Positions 20,956-30,838 of a stretch of 64,000 nucleotides of DNA are shown one piece after another. How positions within the stretch are numbered: the stretch's first letter is position 1; each line of letters begins with the position of its first letter. A model generated the notes under the pieces. The model made no database searches, was not told where the DNA came from, and saw only the letters and a program-made list of their open reading frames with translations. The position numbers were made by a program, and so were the translations under genes. The DNA is from Terebella lapidaria (taxonomy: Eukaryota; Annelida; Polychaeta; Terebellida; Terebellidae): assembly GCA_949152475.1 (NCBI GenBank), contig OX424564.1, forward strand, positions 682,001 through 746,000, read 5' to 3'.

Positions 20956-23294
20956 AACTCCTCCGGAAGCGCGCGGAGCAAGACGGGGTCCACCTGTCTG
21001 ACGCCGCACTGGAAGCGGGACGGCGGTCCTTCGTTGCGCAGCAACAGAGGGCCGCGCCCCCGCGCGGGAAGAGTGTGCCCCGACAAACCAGGTCGGAGAA
21101 TCGTTCGGGGGCGGCCAAAAAGAAGAAACGGTCGTCCTCGGAGCAGCCCTCTATCCAGAGGCTGCGGGCCGAAATGGGCCCCGAACTCCCTGGAGTCCGT
21201 CAGGGACACATGTTCCTCCCGCGCTATGGCAGGGATCCGCAAGGGCGCCGCACAGCGGCGGCCGGCGCGGCGGCCGACACGCCTTTCACACGGCCTCGTC
21301 CACTCACGGACGAGGAGCGTGTCGGGTTGCCGCCCGAGACAGAGGAGGGTGTAATATGCCAACTCTGTCCGAAATCCCTGGACGGGTATGAGGACCCGCA
21401 CCGTGCGCTCAACCGGGATCGTAGGTATCCTACCTACGACCACTTGAGTCGACATATTGCGGGGTACCACTACCCCTGGATGCAAATGTTCGTTTGCAAG
21501 AGGTGCTACTCCAGCAGACCTCAGCAACGATATTTCGCCAGTTTAGAGGCCCTGAATGATCACCGCTCGGGTGCACACCGCGGTGAGGGACTTCATACCG
21601 TTGGTAATGAAGTGGGGCCTGTATTCAATTTTGGATACATACCACCGAGGGTGGCGTCGTTCATGACTACGTCAGGAACGGCGAATCACCGATTCTTTCA
21701 CTGGGGTCCATGGCGCTTTGCACAGCGCATCATGGACGATGCCTGGAAGGAGTCTGGCGTTGTGTCCGCGGGCTCGAGCTACACCGCTCGCCTGACGGCG
21801 ACAATGGGCCAGACCCCGGCGGAGTTCCAGGCGGCGGAAGCCGCCCGGACAGCAGCAGAGGCTGTCAGTGAACCGCCGGTGATCCAGGCCGGTGAAGAAC
21901 GGCACCGGGTGACCATGATCGTGTCGGAGATGCCGCAGATCGCGGCCAAGACACGAGTGGCTTCTCCTAAGCCGCGCCCCCAGCCGAAGACTCAGGGGAA
22001 GAGCTCGTCCGCCGGAAAGGCTCCGGCCAGGACGACGCCCCTGCAGTCTCCGGGTGCGCTGACTCAGGAGGACTACCCGGGCTTGCTCGAGGTGACGGTA
22101 CCCGCGGGTCCGTCTGAGGGACGGGTGGTGGCAGACACCTCCGCCTCCTCGAGTACCGCGTCGGTGGTCCCGCCAAGGACCCCACGTGTGACTCCCTCGG
22201 TGGCGAGCAGTAGCGGACGTGCGGTACCTCTCTCGAGGTCGGCGTCCGCGTCCTCGTTGGTAGTTGAGGGGACGTCCGCAGGGTGGCAAAGCACCGCCTC
22301 CCTGGACTTGGACCCCCTCGACGCCACGGCGGACGTACGCCGGAGGCTCGGTCCCACGACCGCCAGCGTCTACGAGACTTTCCGCGAGTCTGTAGGCCAG
22401 GCGGTCGGCCATCGTCGCGATGGTATGGACCGGATCCCCGGTGACCCGGCGTTGGTGAACCTGCCGGTGCCCCGAGCCATTCGTGACTTGGGGTCCGCAG
22501 GTGTAGCCGCGTTGGTCCGCGCTCGGGAGGAGCACCCCTGGGATCACCCCCAGCGTGGTCGACTCACCCGAGCGGCGGAGTACCTTGTGGCGGAGATGGA
22601 CAGCTCTCTGGATCGGTTCAGCCGGTGCCGCGCCGAGGCCTCTCGTGTCGCATGCGATCTCGCATACGACCAGGGCCTCATGGAAGGCACCCGGCGGAGC
22701 CTAGAGAGCTACCGGACTTTGTCGGCCGTCATTGAGCGGCGCGCGTTCGACCAGGGTCGGACCGCCGCTCTTGCCGAGCAGTCCGGGGCGTCCGCCCCCG
22801 CCCCAGAGGTAGCCGCACGGATGGAGCACCTGGAGGCTGAGAATGAGCAGCTACGGCGTCGTCTTGACGAAGCCGAGGCCGCTCGGACTCGCCTACTCCA
22901 GGGCGTCGATGACCCCGAGTCGTCCGCCCTGAACCAGGCGGCTCTCCGGCGCGCGGATGCCGCTTTGGAGCTGGCCATCTACCCATACCTAGTCCAGGTG
23001 TGGGGAGAACGGACGGCTGGTCCACAGCGCACCCGCGATACGGTGGAGATGTTCCGCGCCATTGCCGATCTCGGCGCGACCTCTCTACCGGCCTCCGTCG
23101 TGATGGCTCCGCCAGGACCCGGATTGCAGGGCTCACCGCAAAAGCCCATGCAAGCTCCACCGGGCCTGCCTCATCCGCCCGTGCAGCCGGCTTTCACTAT
23201 GCCGGCTCCGCTGCTTCCGCGGCGTAGGGACCCGTCACCGCCGCCAGACCCCAAGACAGGCGGCACGGATGAGGAGCCTAGTCTTGCACCGTGA
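20820..23294 (+). CDS. ORF3 main segment: two C2H2-like zinc fingers plus coiled coil
   Basis: 824 codons downstream of pol, an unusual place for anything but an envelope gene, yet there is no signal peptide or membrane segment. Residues about 180-217 form a C-X2-C...H-X4-H unit with long spacing (CQLCPKSLDGYED ... HLSRHIAGYH). Residues about 226-253 form C-X2-C-X17-H-X4-H (CKRC ... HRSGAH). A conserved block follows (FHWGPWRFAQRIMDDAWKES), then Ser/Pro-rich linkers and, near 665-695, a leucine-rich heptad region (HLEAENEQLRRRLDEAEAAR). The tail is Pro-rich. A second, diverged copy at 1-1643 shows that the ORF belongs to the element family. A nucleic-acid-binding accessory role is an inference. 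Confidence 0.8.
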   Translation: MPIQAPKGTSSSSSSGTKKPTGAAEVGSSPVDRGRPVPKEGDLRLELLRKRAEQDGVHLSDAALEAGRRSFVAQQQRAAPPRGKSVPRQTRSENRSGAAKKKKRSSSEQPSIQRLRAEMGPELPGVRQGHMFLPRYGRDPQGRRTAAAGAAADTPFTRPRPLTDEERVGLPPETEEGVICQLCPKSLDGYEDPHRALNRDRRYPTYDHLSRHIAGYHYPWMQMFVCKRCYSSRPQQRYFASLEALNDHRSGAHRGEGLHTVGNEVGPVFNFGYIPPRVASFMTTSGTANHRFFHWGPWRFAQRIMDDAWKESGVVSAGSSYTARLTATMGQTPAEFQAAEAARTAAEAVSEPPVIQAGEERHRVTMIVSEMPQIAAKTRVASPKPRPQPKTQGKSSSAGKAPARTTPLQSPGALTQEDYPGLLEVTVPAGPSEGRVVADTSASSSTASVVPPRTPRVTPSVASSSGRAVPLSRSASASSLVVEGTSAGWQSTASLDLDPLDATADVRRRLGPTTASVYETFRESVGQAVGHRRDGMDRIPGDPALVNLPVPRAIRDLGSAGVAALVRAREEHPWDHPQRGRLTRAAEYLVAEMDSSLDRFSRCRAEASRVACDLAYDQGLMEGTRRSLESYRTLSAVIERRAFDQGRTAALAEQSGASAPAPEVAARMEHLEAENEQLRRRLDEAEAARTRLLQGVDDPESSALNQAALRRADAALELAIYPYLVQVWGERTAGPQRTRDTVEMFRAIADLGATSLPASVVMAPPGPGLQGSPQKPMQAPPGLPHPPVQPAFTMPAPLLPRRRDPSPPPDPKTGGTDEEPSLAP

Positions 23295-23394
23295 CTTCCG
23301 GGTGTTGCCATCTTGCCTTCTTCCGGACCCCGCCATGCGAAGCCTTCGTCGGGTTTTGGCTGTTTTGGGCGCGGGCGGAACATGTTGGGGACCA

Positions 23395-23414
23395 ACATTG
23401 TAAGAAGGGGGTAA
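23395..23414 (+). promoter_or_regulatory. Polypurine tract
   Basis: AAGAAGGGGGTAA lies immediately upstream of the 3' LTR at 23415, the expected place for plus-strand priming. Confidence 0.7.
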
Positions 23415-24150
23415 TGTGGCGATTTTGCCCTAAGCACGCGGCAGGTGATTGTAAACATAAATGCCATTTATGTGGCCTTTTCGTACTTGGCCTTGTTTTG
23501 ACATGCTCCGTTCGAGCGTGCGTTGCCACGGCGACATATTGTAATTTACGTTCCAGTAAACTATAACAATGGATCGATTAAACCTCGCGTGCGCCCTACA
23601 GTTTCTGGTGTATTATATATACACTGGAAGCGACTCGTTCGAGGAGATTGTCCAAGATCGAGAGACAGGACGCACACGAGGCTCACCATGAGCTTTGTGT
23701 TCCCTGTTTGTGAGTAGTGGGCTCCTAGAGCCCTGGGGACGATTTCCATGGGGAGGCCCGGGCTGGGAGAGACAAGTTGCTGACTCGGGGGCCTTCGGCC
23801 CTGTGGATCGCCAGCTCTCTCCCTTCCCGGGACGTGTGACAGAGGCTCTGGCCAGCATGTCGGACTGTACGGGGTTCCGTCCCCGAGGCAGACCGCGGCT
23901 CGCCAGGCCCCGCCAGTTAACACCGTAGGGATGAACTAGTTTCTGAACGGTGTCCGTAGGCCTGGGAGTGTCGGGTGGGCTGTTACCTGGTTACCGTTAA
24001 TGCTGAAGTAGTTACCGTGTCCGCCGCGACCTCCGGTGAGCGGCCCTGCCGCAAGGATCCGGAATAGCGGATGCGCGTCCGCAAGGACTCGGATGAGAGA
24101 GGACTATCCTCGAGGATCCCGAAGAGCGGACGGTAGTCAATAACTTTACA
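23415..24150 (+). repeat. 3' LTR
   Basis: 736 bp, matching 11803-12538 with one difference seen; followed by the TTAG target duplication at 24151-24154. Confidence 0.95.
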
Positions 24151-24329
24151 TTAGTATTCATGACGTCACACCGGGATATTGATTTTAATTAGTGATTAAG
24201 AGTGTCATTCTGACGTTGATTTGCATGGTATCACAAATGTATATTATCGGAAGATGTAGCTATATAAATTTATACCATGATTATAGAGTGGTACACCAGC
24301 ATAGCAACCATTCCTTTGATACTGCCTCT

Positions 24330-24523
24330 AGCAACCATGGTTGCTAAGAGCGTAACTCACAGCCTAAAGCAGAACTGGTTTTATAAAGCTTTGTACGAGA
24401 TAAATAAATGAAGATAATTGATCATTGTGGTTTTTACGGCGTGCAATTATCATAATTAGTTCCAAAGTTATGAAGACTTTTATTACAGTTTTAGGCTGTG
24501 AGTTACGCCCTTAGCAACCATGA
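24330..24523. mobile_element. MITE-like inverted repeat
   Basis: The left arm has GGTTGCTAAGAGCGTAACTC and ACAGCCTAAA. The right arm has TTTAGGCTGTGAGTTACGCC followed by CTTAGCAACCATG, its near-perfect complement. No ORF. Target duplication not clear. Confidence 0.55.
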
Positions 24524-26574
24524 TCAGTGCGATGTCCTTTTTCGTGTGTTAAAAATGACTTCTGAGATCATACTTAGGGCCTATGTAGGTTTATAATGAA
24601 TAACGATTTGGAAATCATGCAGATTGATAATCAGGTCAAGTTGAGTAAATGTATTTAAAAATTCATTTATTTTTTTTATTTTTTATTTATTGCAATATCG
24701 CTGGAGAAACGATCAAGCAATACATTGCAACATCGCACGCACACGCAATGACAACAGTAAAATATGTTATTGGCGTGAAAGTTGTCCCTGGTATTGTGTA
24801 TATTGGTTTTGTGTGCCTCTGCGATATACTTGTAGGTCTACATGCGCATTAGCAACAGAGGAGGACAAGTTGTAATGATCTGAGCAATACTATGCTCAGC
24901 ATGGTGACCTCCATAATTATTCATATCAAAAACACATACCTTTCCGTTGAAAATAAAAGCTAAAAAAAATCAGAATCTTGTCGTTTGTATGAATTAACTA
25001 AGAGTTTTCAATGAAGTTTTTTTTTATTGTCATCATCAAAATCTGGTTGGGTTGTTCGTGATAGGTTGATACTTACATTAGCCCCCTGAGTGGGTCGAGT
25101 AGATGTCATCATTATTATGTGTAATGTATCTATCAACCTATTACCGCTTATAGCCAGATTTGGATGATACCAATAAAAACCTTACATCAAACACCTTCAG
25201 AATGGAAACAAAGCCCGACCAAACATTCATATCTGAAGCCACACTGGCGTCATCAGGAGCAGTCAGTGTGTAATTATATTTGTTTCTACTGTACACCAGA
25301 TGGAGTAAGTGCACATCTGCTCAACAACTTATTAAACCAATTTAGAAATTCAAAACAAACATGTATCAGGCTCTGCGTATATTTTGTGCGAGAGAAGAAA
25401 GTCAAAGTCAAGCCCCCCCCCCCCCACACTCCCATATCTACCAGGGCATTCCATTGAAAGACGACGACTATTATATCATTTATCTATTAGGAGTACATTT
25501 AGTTTTTAACTCCGTCGAACACCGAAATTATAAATTGAATTTATTTATTTTTCACAAGAAAATACTAATCACATCAACACAATATTTAGAAATGCCAAGA
25601 AACAGAAAGAGAAGAAGAGGAAACTCCTTCTGAAAGTTGTAACGCAGCAATATATAGATATTTATTTAGTTGCATACCAGTACTGAGAATGTGTCAAACT
25701 AATCAAGACATCTTCTGAACGGGATTAAGTCCTTCAAATTTTCAATCATTTTATTTGTCTCAAAACTAATTTCTGTTCAAATTCTGTTGAATACAAAAAA
25801 TATTTCTCAATGAATAAATATATGTGCGTATTTTATGTATATTCAGTGTGGCCCTACGTAATTCACACATTGTGAAATGCATTACTTGGTAATGGTGATA
25901 GATCTATATCAATTAAAATTATTATCACACTGTTTTCTCTCTGGCGGCTAAACACAGTGATTGAATTAAGCACAGCTGTACCACAATGTGGGTGGGTTGA
26001 GGGGGGGGGGGGGGGGAGTTAAGCCCCTCGTTTATGACAGGGTACACATGAAATTTTTAATTTCATACTTTCGAATCCCCTTCACATCCCTGGCCAGATA
26101 GCGGGATAAGGAAACTTGATTCCATTTCTAGGCCTACTTTCGCTTCGCCTTCGCCGAATATTTGAAGCCTCGCGATGTCATCCGTATGTACGAAGTGCCG
26201 TGTACGCGTTGACCAGCTGCTGCCACCGACTGCACGAGGGGATGGGATGAATGGTTACCAGTTACTTTTGTACAAAAGCCGTCAACACAAATTTCGGAAG
26301 CTCGGAGCCGATTTCGCATATTATCATAGATAGAGATTGATGAAGTGTTCAAGTGTATGAACTCATTGATTCAGCCAGGTCCACATCTGTGCTGCATTTT
26401 CAATTGAACCCGAAGCAACATAGGCTATAGTGGACATAAATACGTAGTTGGCGCGACGCGCGGCGCGGCGCAACGCGCGGCGCGAAGTACTTGCGCGACG
26501 CGCCTTTTCCGCCAAGCCCCTTCGGCCCGCCACACCGCCTGGCAAACCATCGTTATTGTTATATTATTGACTTT

Positions 26575-26885
26575 TGAACGTGAGAATTATGGATATAGGA
26601 TATGATATACATGTATGTTAAATATTCTGATGATTTTAATTTGATTTTTGACTCCATTTTCAAGGTCACTGGACAAAATAGCTGATATTTCTCTTGTTAT
26701 CAAATTAACAACTTAGCAATCAATTGTGAACATGTAGTAATTGATACATCCTGGATATTCTTGTGAACTTGAATTTGATCAGTGACCTCACCATCACGGA
26801 ACAAAATAGCTATTTAAAATTTAAAACATATATTGTCCGGTGAACTTTCTTTGCCCTTGGGCTAATTTTTTATACAAAAAATATG
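26575..26885 (+). mobile_element. 3' end fragment of Helitron2-like family A
   Basis: Two degenerate copies of the family's tandem unit (CAATCAATTGTGAACAT, GACAAAATAGCT) lead into ATTGTCCGGTGAAC and the terminal hairpin GCCCTTGGGCTAATTT. Confidence 0.55.
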
Positions 26886-27118
26886 GGGTTCACCCTGCTA
26901 CAAGTAATTATTTTGTCGTAGTTGTCAGATCCAGAGTCAGTTATTATTTTCCCGAAATTTCAGTAAATTGAGCGATTCTACATCTTTCTTATTGGTAGGT
27001 ACTGGCCAGAACTATATGTTAGTGATTCCCTGACCCAGGATGCTAGTTACCCCGGTTATCTTTCTTCCCGAGGGAAATCAAAACGTCTTGTTTGATTTCT
27101 CCTTCATTGTTTTTGTAG

Positions 27119-27681
27119 AAGTTGGTCACAAGATGTCAACTGCTGCGCTCGCACAAACAGGACATACCTGGATCATCCAATGGTTCGGGAGATATACCAG
27201 TAAGCACCATTTTTCAAAACTAGTCGGTCTGTCGTAAACCAATGTTAATAGGGATAAAAATGTGTTGGTACTGATGGGAAATTGGAACAGGTTCTGCAAT
27301 GTTCATCCGACATATTTACTTGCAATATCATTCACAAGTCCCTACCATATCCAAACATATTCCTAATAAATATCAGCTTGATGAATAGATAACAATTTCG
27401 GACTTATTATTAACAGAAGACCTATTTGATACTAGTATTTTTTTATATATGTTTATATTTGCAGAATGTCTGATGTAGAGTTCGCATCATTGATTGATGG
27501 AACACTGCATGTCACTGTGAAACCACCTCCAGAAGAGCTGCCGCGGGATTTCATTGATGATATTATCCGGATCGCTCGGGCACATCCTACGTCAGAGAGA
27601 CCACAACACGTTATACTACACAGCGCTCGGGATCCACGGGCACAAGCTAGAAACATCCCTCCTTTACAGCACCGCTTGTGA
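27119..27681 (+). CDS. Possible two-exon gene fragment, unknown product
   Basis: Two candidate exons fit by phase: 27119-27199 (acceptor TTTTTGTAG, donor GTAAGC) and 27479-27681 (acceptor GATGTAG), both entered in phase 1, ending with TGA at 27679. The first reads VGHKMSTAALAQTGHTWIIQ, the second has FASLIDGTLHVTVKPPPEEL and DFIDDIIRIARAHPT. Alternatively the second exon starts at the ATG at 27466 as a 71-residue ORF preceded by a TTTGCAG acceptor. I do not recognise the protein, and upstream exons are not found. Confidence 0.35.
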
Positions 27682-28132
27682 TGTCTTCTAGTGATGGAGC
27701 AAACAAATACACTGTATACCGTATATGGGCCATTATATATCGCACTTAATCATGTGGTTAACAATGCCACCCCCTCCCATGGTGCAAAAACGAGGCAGGT
27801 AGACCAGGCCGTGCAATTCGATCAAGCAAACACAATCAACTACCTGCCATATCCATGATTATAAGTAGCATTATTGCCAGATAACTTTCAATACAACATC
27901 AATGTTCTACTAGCTTCACCTTAGGTAGCGAGAATAACTTATCTTACCTAACAACTCGAGGACGACTGCAATGAATTACCAGTCATGCCACTGAAAGTTT
28001 GAAATCAAAGATTCAACACATTTATTTATATATTGATTTGTGACCCTGAAATGGGCACTGATTGATGCTCATCATTTTGTTCCCCCTCGCCAGCACTAAA
28101 ACAAGACGGCTGGATATTTGCTGACTGGCGAT
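27682..28132. other. Non-coding, nothing recognised
   Basis: No exon or repeat structure supported. Confidence 0.3.
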
Positions 28133-28900
28133 CAGGGATGGGGTCAAATACGTATTTGTATTTAAATACGCTGTATGAGTGTATTTGTATTTGAATTTGA
28201 TAGAAGATTAATTGCAATATTTGTATTTGATACCCATATTTGAAGTATTTGTTCAAATACAATCAAATACCGCACTTAACTGTGATAAGATCTTGATCTA
28301 GCTTCCTGTGGTGTTGTAAACAGAAAAGACTACCTTTCCCTTCCCCCAAGCACCCTGCACCCATTATCAATAGGCTCATAAATTGGGTAATCAACACTGG
28401 TCAAGTACCAATGTGGCCACCTTCCTCTCACACTGCCTGTAACATGTTTGAAATAACATCAGTGAAGTAGCCATCTGCATGCCACTGGCTTAATGACCCT
28501 GTGAATACCAATAACAATGAGCAAGCTGAGAATCAACATCACAAACCTGAGCCACTTTGGCTCATCACTGGCCATGGAGTTATGCATGTGTACATGTACA
28601 TGACATATTGTACACGTAAGGATATAATCCGCTCTGACTTAGTATGATCAGGAAAACAGTACCGTAGGCCTAAGACTATTTGAAAGTGAATTTCTAACTT
28701 CTCTGATATAACATGTATAATGATTTGATATAAATGTGCTTTGCACCTTATCCGTATTTTAATTTGTATTTGATCATAATATCTGTATTTGTATTTGGAA
28801 AATGAAAATCAGGAATATTTGTATTTGAATTTGAAAATCGAAAAAAAAAATATTTGTGTTTGAATTTGTATTTGATAAAGTGTATTTTACCCCATCCCTG
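28133..28900. mobile_element. Non-autonomous hAT element with 8-bp target duplication
   Basis: Ends CAGGGATGGGGT and ACCCCATCCCTG are inverted repeats, flanked by CTGGCGAT on both sides (28125-28132 and 28901-28908). The subterminal regions are built of GTATTTGTATTTGA-like repeats on one side and the complement on the other. The CAGGG ends with 8-bp duplication fit the hAT superfamily. No transposase. Confidence 0.85.
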
Positions 28901-28940
28901 CTGGCGATATGTCAGGCCATTACAGTATTGTTTCAATATA

Positions 28941-29145
28941 CTGTAAAAAGACTAATTTTGGCGGCTATTAAATTTGGCGGTTTTGAGCCCTACGCTTTTT
29001 GGCAGAGATTTAATTTGGCGGTTTTAAAACCACTTATATTTCCTAACATATATCTAGTTATTTGGCGGACGATTTAATTTGGCGGTTTCTCCCCTACCGC
29101 CAAATCCGCCAAATAAATCGTCCGCCAAAATTAGTAGTTTTACAG
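28941..29145. mobile_element. Mariner-type MITE
   Basis: TA-flanked, with ends CTGTAAAAAGACTAATTTTG and CCAAAATTAGTAGTTTTACAG. The interior repeats TTTAATTTGGCGG and its complement. Confidence 0.75.
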
Positions 29146-29873
29146 TACTTTGCATGTACTGAGCAAGAAAATTCCATCCAAAAGTTTGATGGCCAGAATT
29201 GTTCATGCCATTTTAGCCAGTATATGTCCTGCAATGTTCTGTGATCTGTGCTCCACATGATTTCAGATGACACACGTGTAAGTATTGGTAACACATTTAC
29301 ATTTATTTTATTTTACAATATTGTACAGCATAGATGCATGTGTTATAATGGAGCATGCACATATCAGTTTACAGTTTTTTATATATCAAAATATTATCAA
29401 CATAATTTTGACAATAAAACTTTTGGTACCACTCGTGTCTTCCCATTTGTAACATACATGTGCAACAAAATGTGATGACAAATTTTATCACATCAATTTA
29501 TTTTTTACTGGAGTTTCAACCAAGTCCAATGTACAATTAGTACATTATTAAAATTACAAAACAAAATTAACTAGTATATGTACAGTACCATTATACCAAA
29601 CTGTACGTGTTCAAATCTATACAATTCCATGAAACAAACAACATAATTTCCTCCAAGGGCCTATATTCTAAAGTTTCATCAGCTCAGTTTTGATGTTTAA
29701 TTCTGCCAATTTAATGTGTGTGGAATAAATCCAAACTAGTGTCATCATTTATAATTAGTCTGTCTCGGTGTATGTATATCAATGAACAAGCTCAGTGAGA
29801 TTATTCCAAATAAGAATGTGTACATGATATGAATTAACAGAGTGGTCAGATATATTCCAGCTACTGTAAAAAG

Positions 29874-30020
29874 ACAAATATCAGCGGGTTTTACTCGCAG
29901 ACAAATTGCAGAGATTAAAGTTTGCAGATTTTAGATGTCATGTGTATTATTTAATTTTGCCGTTGAAAAAAAATGTGAAATCCGCAAAATAAATCGACAG
30001 CAAATATTGTCTTTTTACAG
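29874..30020. mobile_element. Mariner-type MITE
   Basis: TA-flanked, ends CTGTAAAAAGACAAATAT and ATATTGTCTTTTTACAG; a diverged relative of the elements at 28941 and 40610. Confidence 0.7.
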
Positions 30021-30295
30021 TAATCAGCACATGTGACATGAATGTGCCTGGACCACTGCCCTTCTTTTGATTGTTTGTAAATATAAATCTACATTGATTT
30101 GCATCAGCAGAAAACCTGATAAAATGTCAAAGCATTCTGTTGAATCCCTTTAACTATTATAAATGAGAAGTTTACAATCATCCCAAGACAAACACACAAA
30201 TGTCTGGCAAATTTTTAATTATAAAACTGAAAATGTTTAATGATCATTCATTGGAAGATTTTATTTATTTTTATTTTCTAAGAACAATGGATTAA

Positions 30296-30838
30296 TTAAT
30301 TAGTGTTGACATACTGTCCCCCCACGCTTCCAAACAGCGGTTTTGGAGGTGTCTGATCCTTCGGTGGTAAAGAACTGTCCTCGGGAGGCGTAAGTATTGC
30401 CTGATTGGCTTGCTGGAATTGGTCCGCTGACCATCGTGTTATGACGATTCCTATTCCCTCGATGAGCGCCAGAAGTACACCACCGATGATAGCGGAGCCA
30501 GCCATGGCAGGGATCCCGTTCCGTACGGACAGGACGGCACCAGTGATAGCGCCACTTGTTATTGAGTTCCAAGGGTCTTCCTTCTTACGGATGTACACCA
30601 TGGAACAGTCAATCGCAGAGAACAGTCCTCCCCACACTGCAAAGTTCCCGCCAGTGATTGGAGCACGCTCTTTGACGGCGAGCAAGCTTCCCATCAGACG
30701 CCGGTAGCGGCCGCTCGGCGCATTCCTAAAACCTTTGATGGAGTGGAACACTGACCCCCCAATAGCTCCCATAGCGAAGGCGCCACCGCAATCGTCAACA
30801 ATCCGCCATGGACACGGCTCACGTGCGTACTCCTCCAT
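30296..30838 (-). CDS. TIMM17: Mitochondrial import inner membrane translocase subunit Tim17
   Basis: Tim17 is a multi-pass core subunit of the TIM23 complex, which moves presequence proteins across the mitochondrial inner membrane. The 180-residue protein starts at [19 protein letters not shown], the family N-terminus, so I chose that Met although the frame stays open up to 30946. Family blocks in order: [15 protein letters not shown], a Gly-rich first membrane segment, [39 protein letters not shown], then [21 protein letters not shown]. Cysteines are at positions 9, 17 and in SAIDC. The length is close to vertebrate TIMM17A/B (about 171). It is intact in one exon, which is odd next to the 14-exon METTL3; a retrocopy or lineage-specific intron loss is possible. 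A TTTATT at about 30261 can serve as polyadenylation signal on this strand. It is divergent to METTL3. Confidence 0.93.
   Translation of the reverse strand: MEEYAREPCPWRIVDDCGGAFAMGAIGGSVFHSIKGFRNAPSGRYRRLMGSLLAVKERAPITGGNFAVWGGLFSAIDCSMVYIRKKEDPWNSITSGAITGAVLSVRNGIPAMAGSAIIGGVLLALIEGIGIVITRWSADQFQQANQAILTPPEDSSLPPKDQTPPKPLFGSVGGQYVNTN

Larger units (their letters stand above)
11803..24150 (+). mobile_element. Complete Ty3/Gypsy LTR retrotransposon, 12.3 kb, with extra ORF3
   Basis: Two LTRs of 736 bp bound the element, each beginning TGTGGCGATTTT and ending ACTTTACA, with a four-base target duplication TTAG at 11799-11802 and 24151-24154. By eye the LTRs differ at one position (about 11925 versus 23537, G/A), so the insertion is recent. 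The order is LTR, primer-binding site, gag, pol (protease, reverse transcriptase, RNase H, integrase), about 1 kb of untranslated sequence, ORF3, polypurine tract, LTR. The protease-RT-RH-IN order places it in Ty3/Gypsy. It is far more GC-rich than the host flanks. Gag and ORF3 are each split between frames, so this copy may not be autonomous despite its youth. Confidence 0.95.
24155..27118. other. AT-rich non-coding region
   Basis: No convincing exon. It holds an inverted-repeat element (24330-24523), a run of C (about 25419-25429), a run of 16 G (26001-26016), a GC-rich GGCGCG-rich palindromic patch (26450-26545) similar to the right flank of the 9938-11080 element, and a family A repeat end (26575-26885). 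Confidence 0.4.

Noticed and set aside
20200..23294. Envelope gene of an errantivirus-type element
   Set aside because: Position fits, but no signal peptide, cleavage site or membrane segment; zinc fingers and a coiled coil instead.
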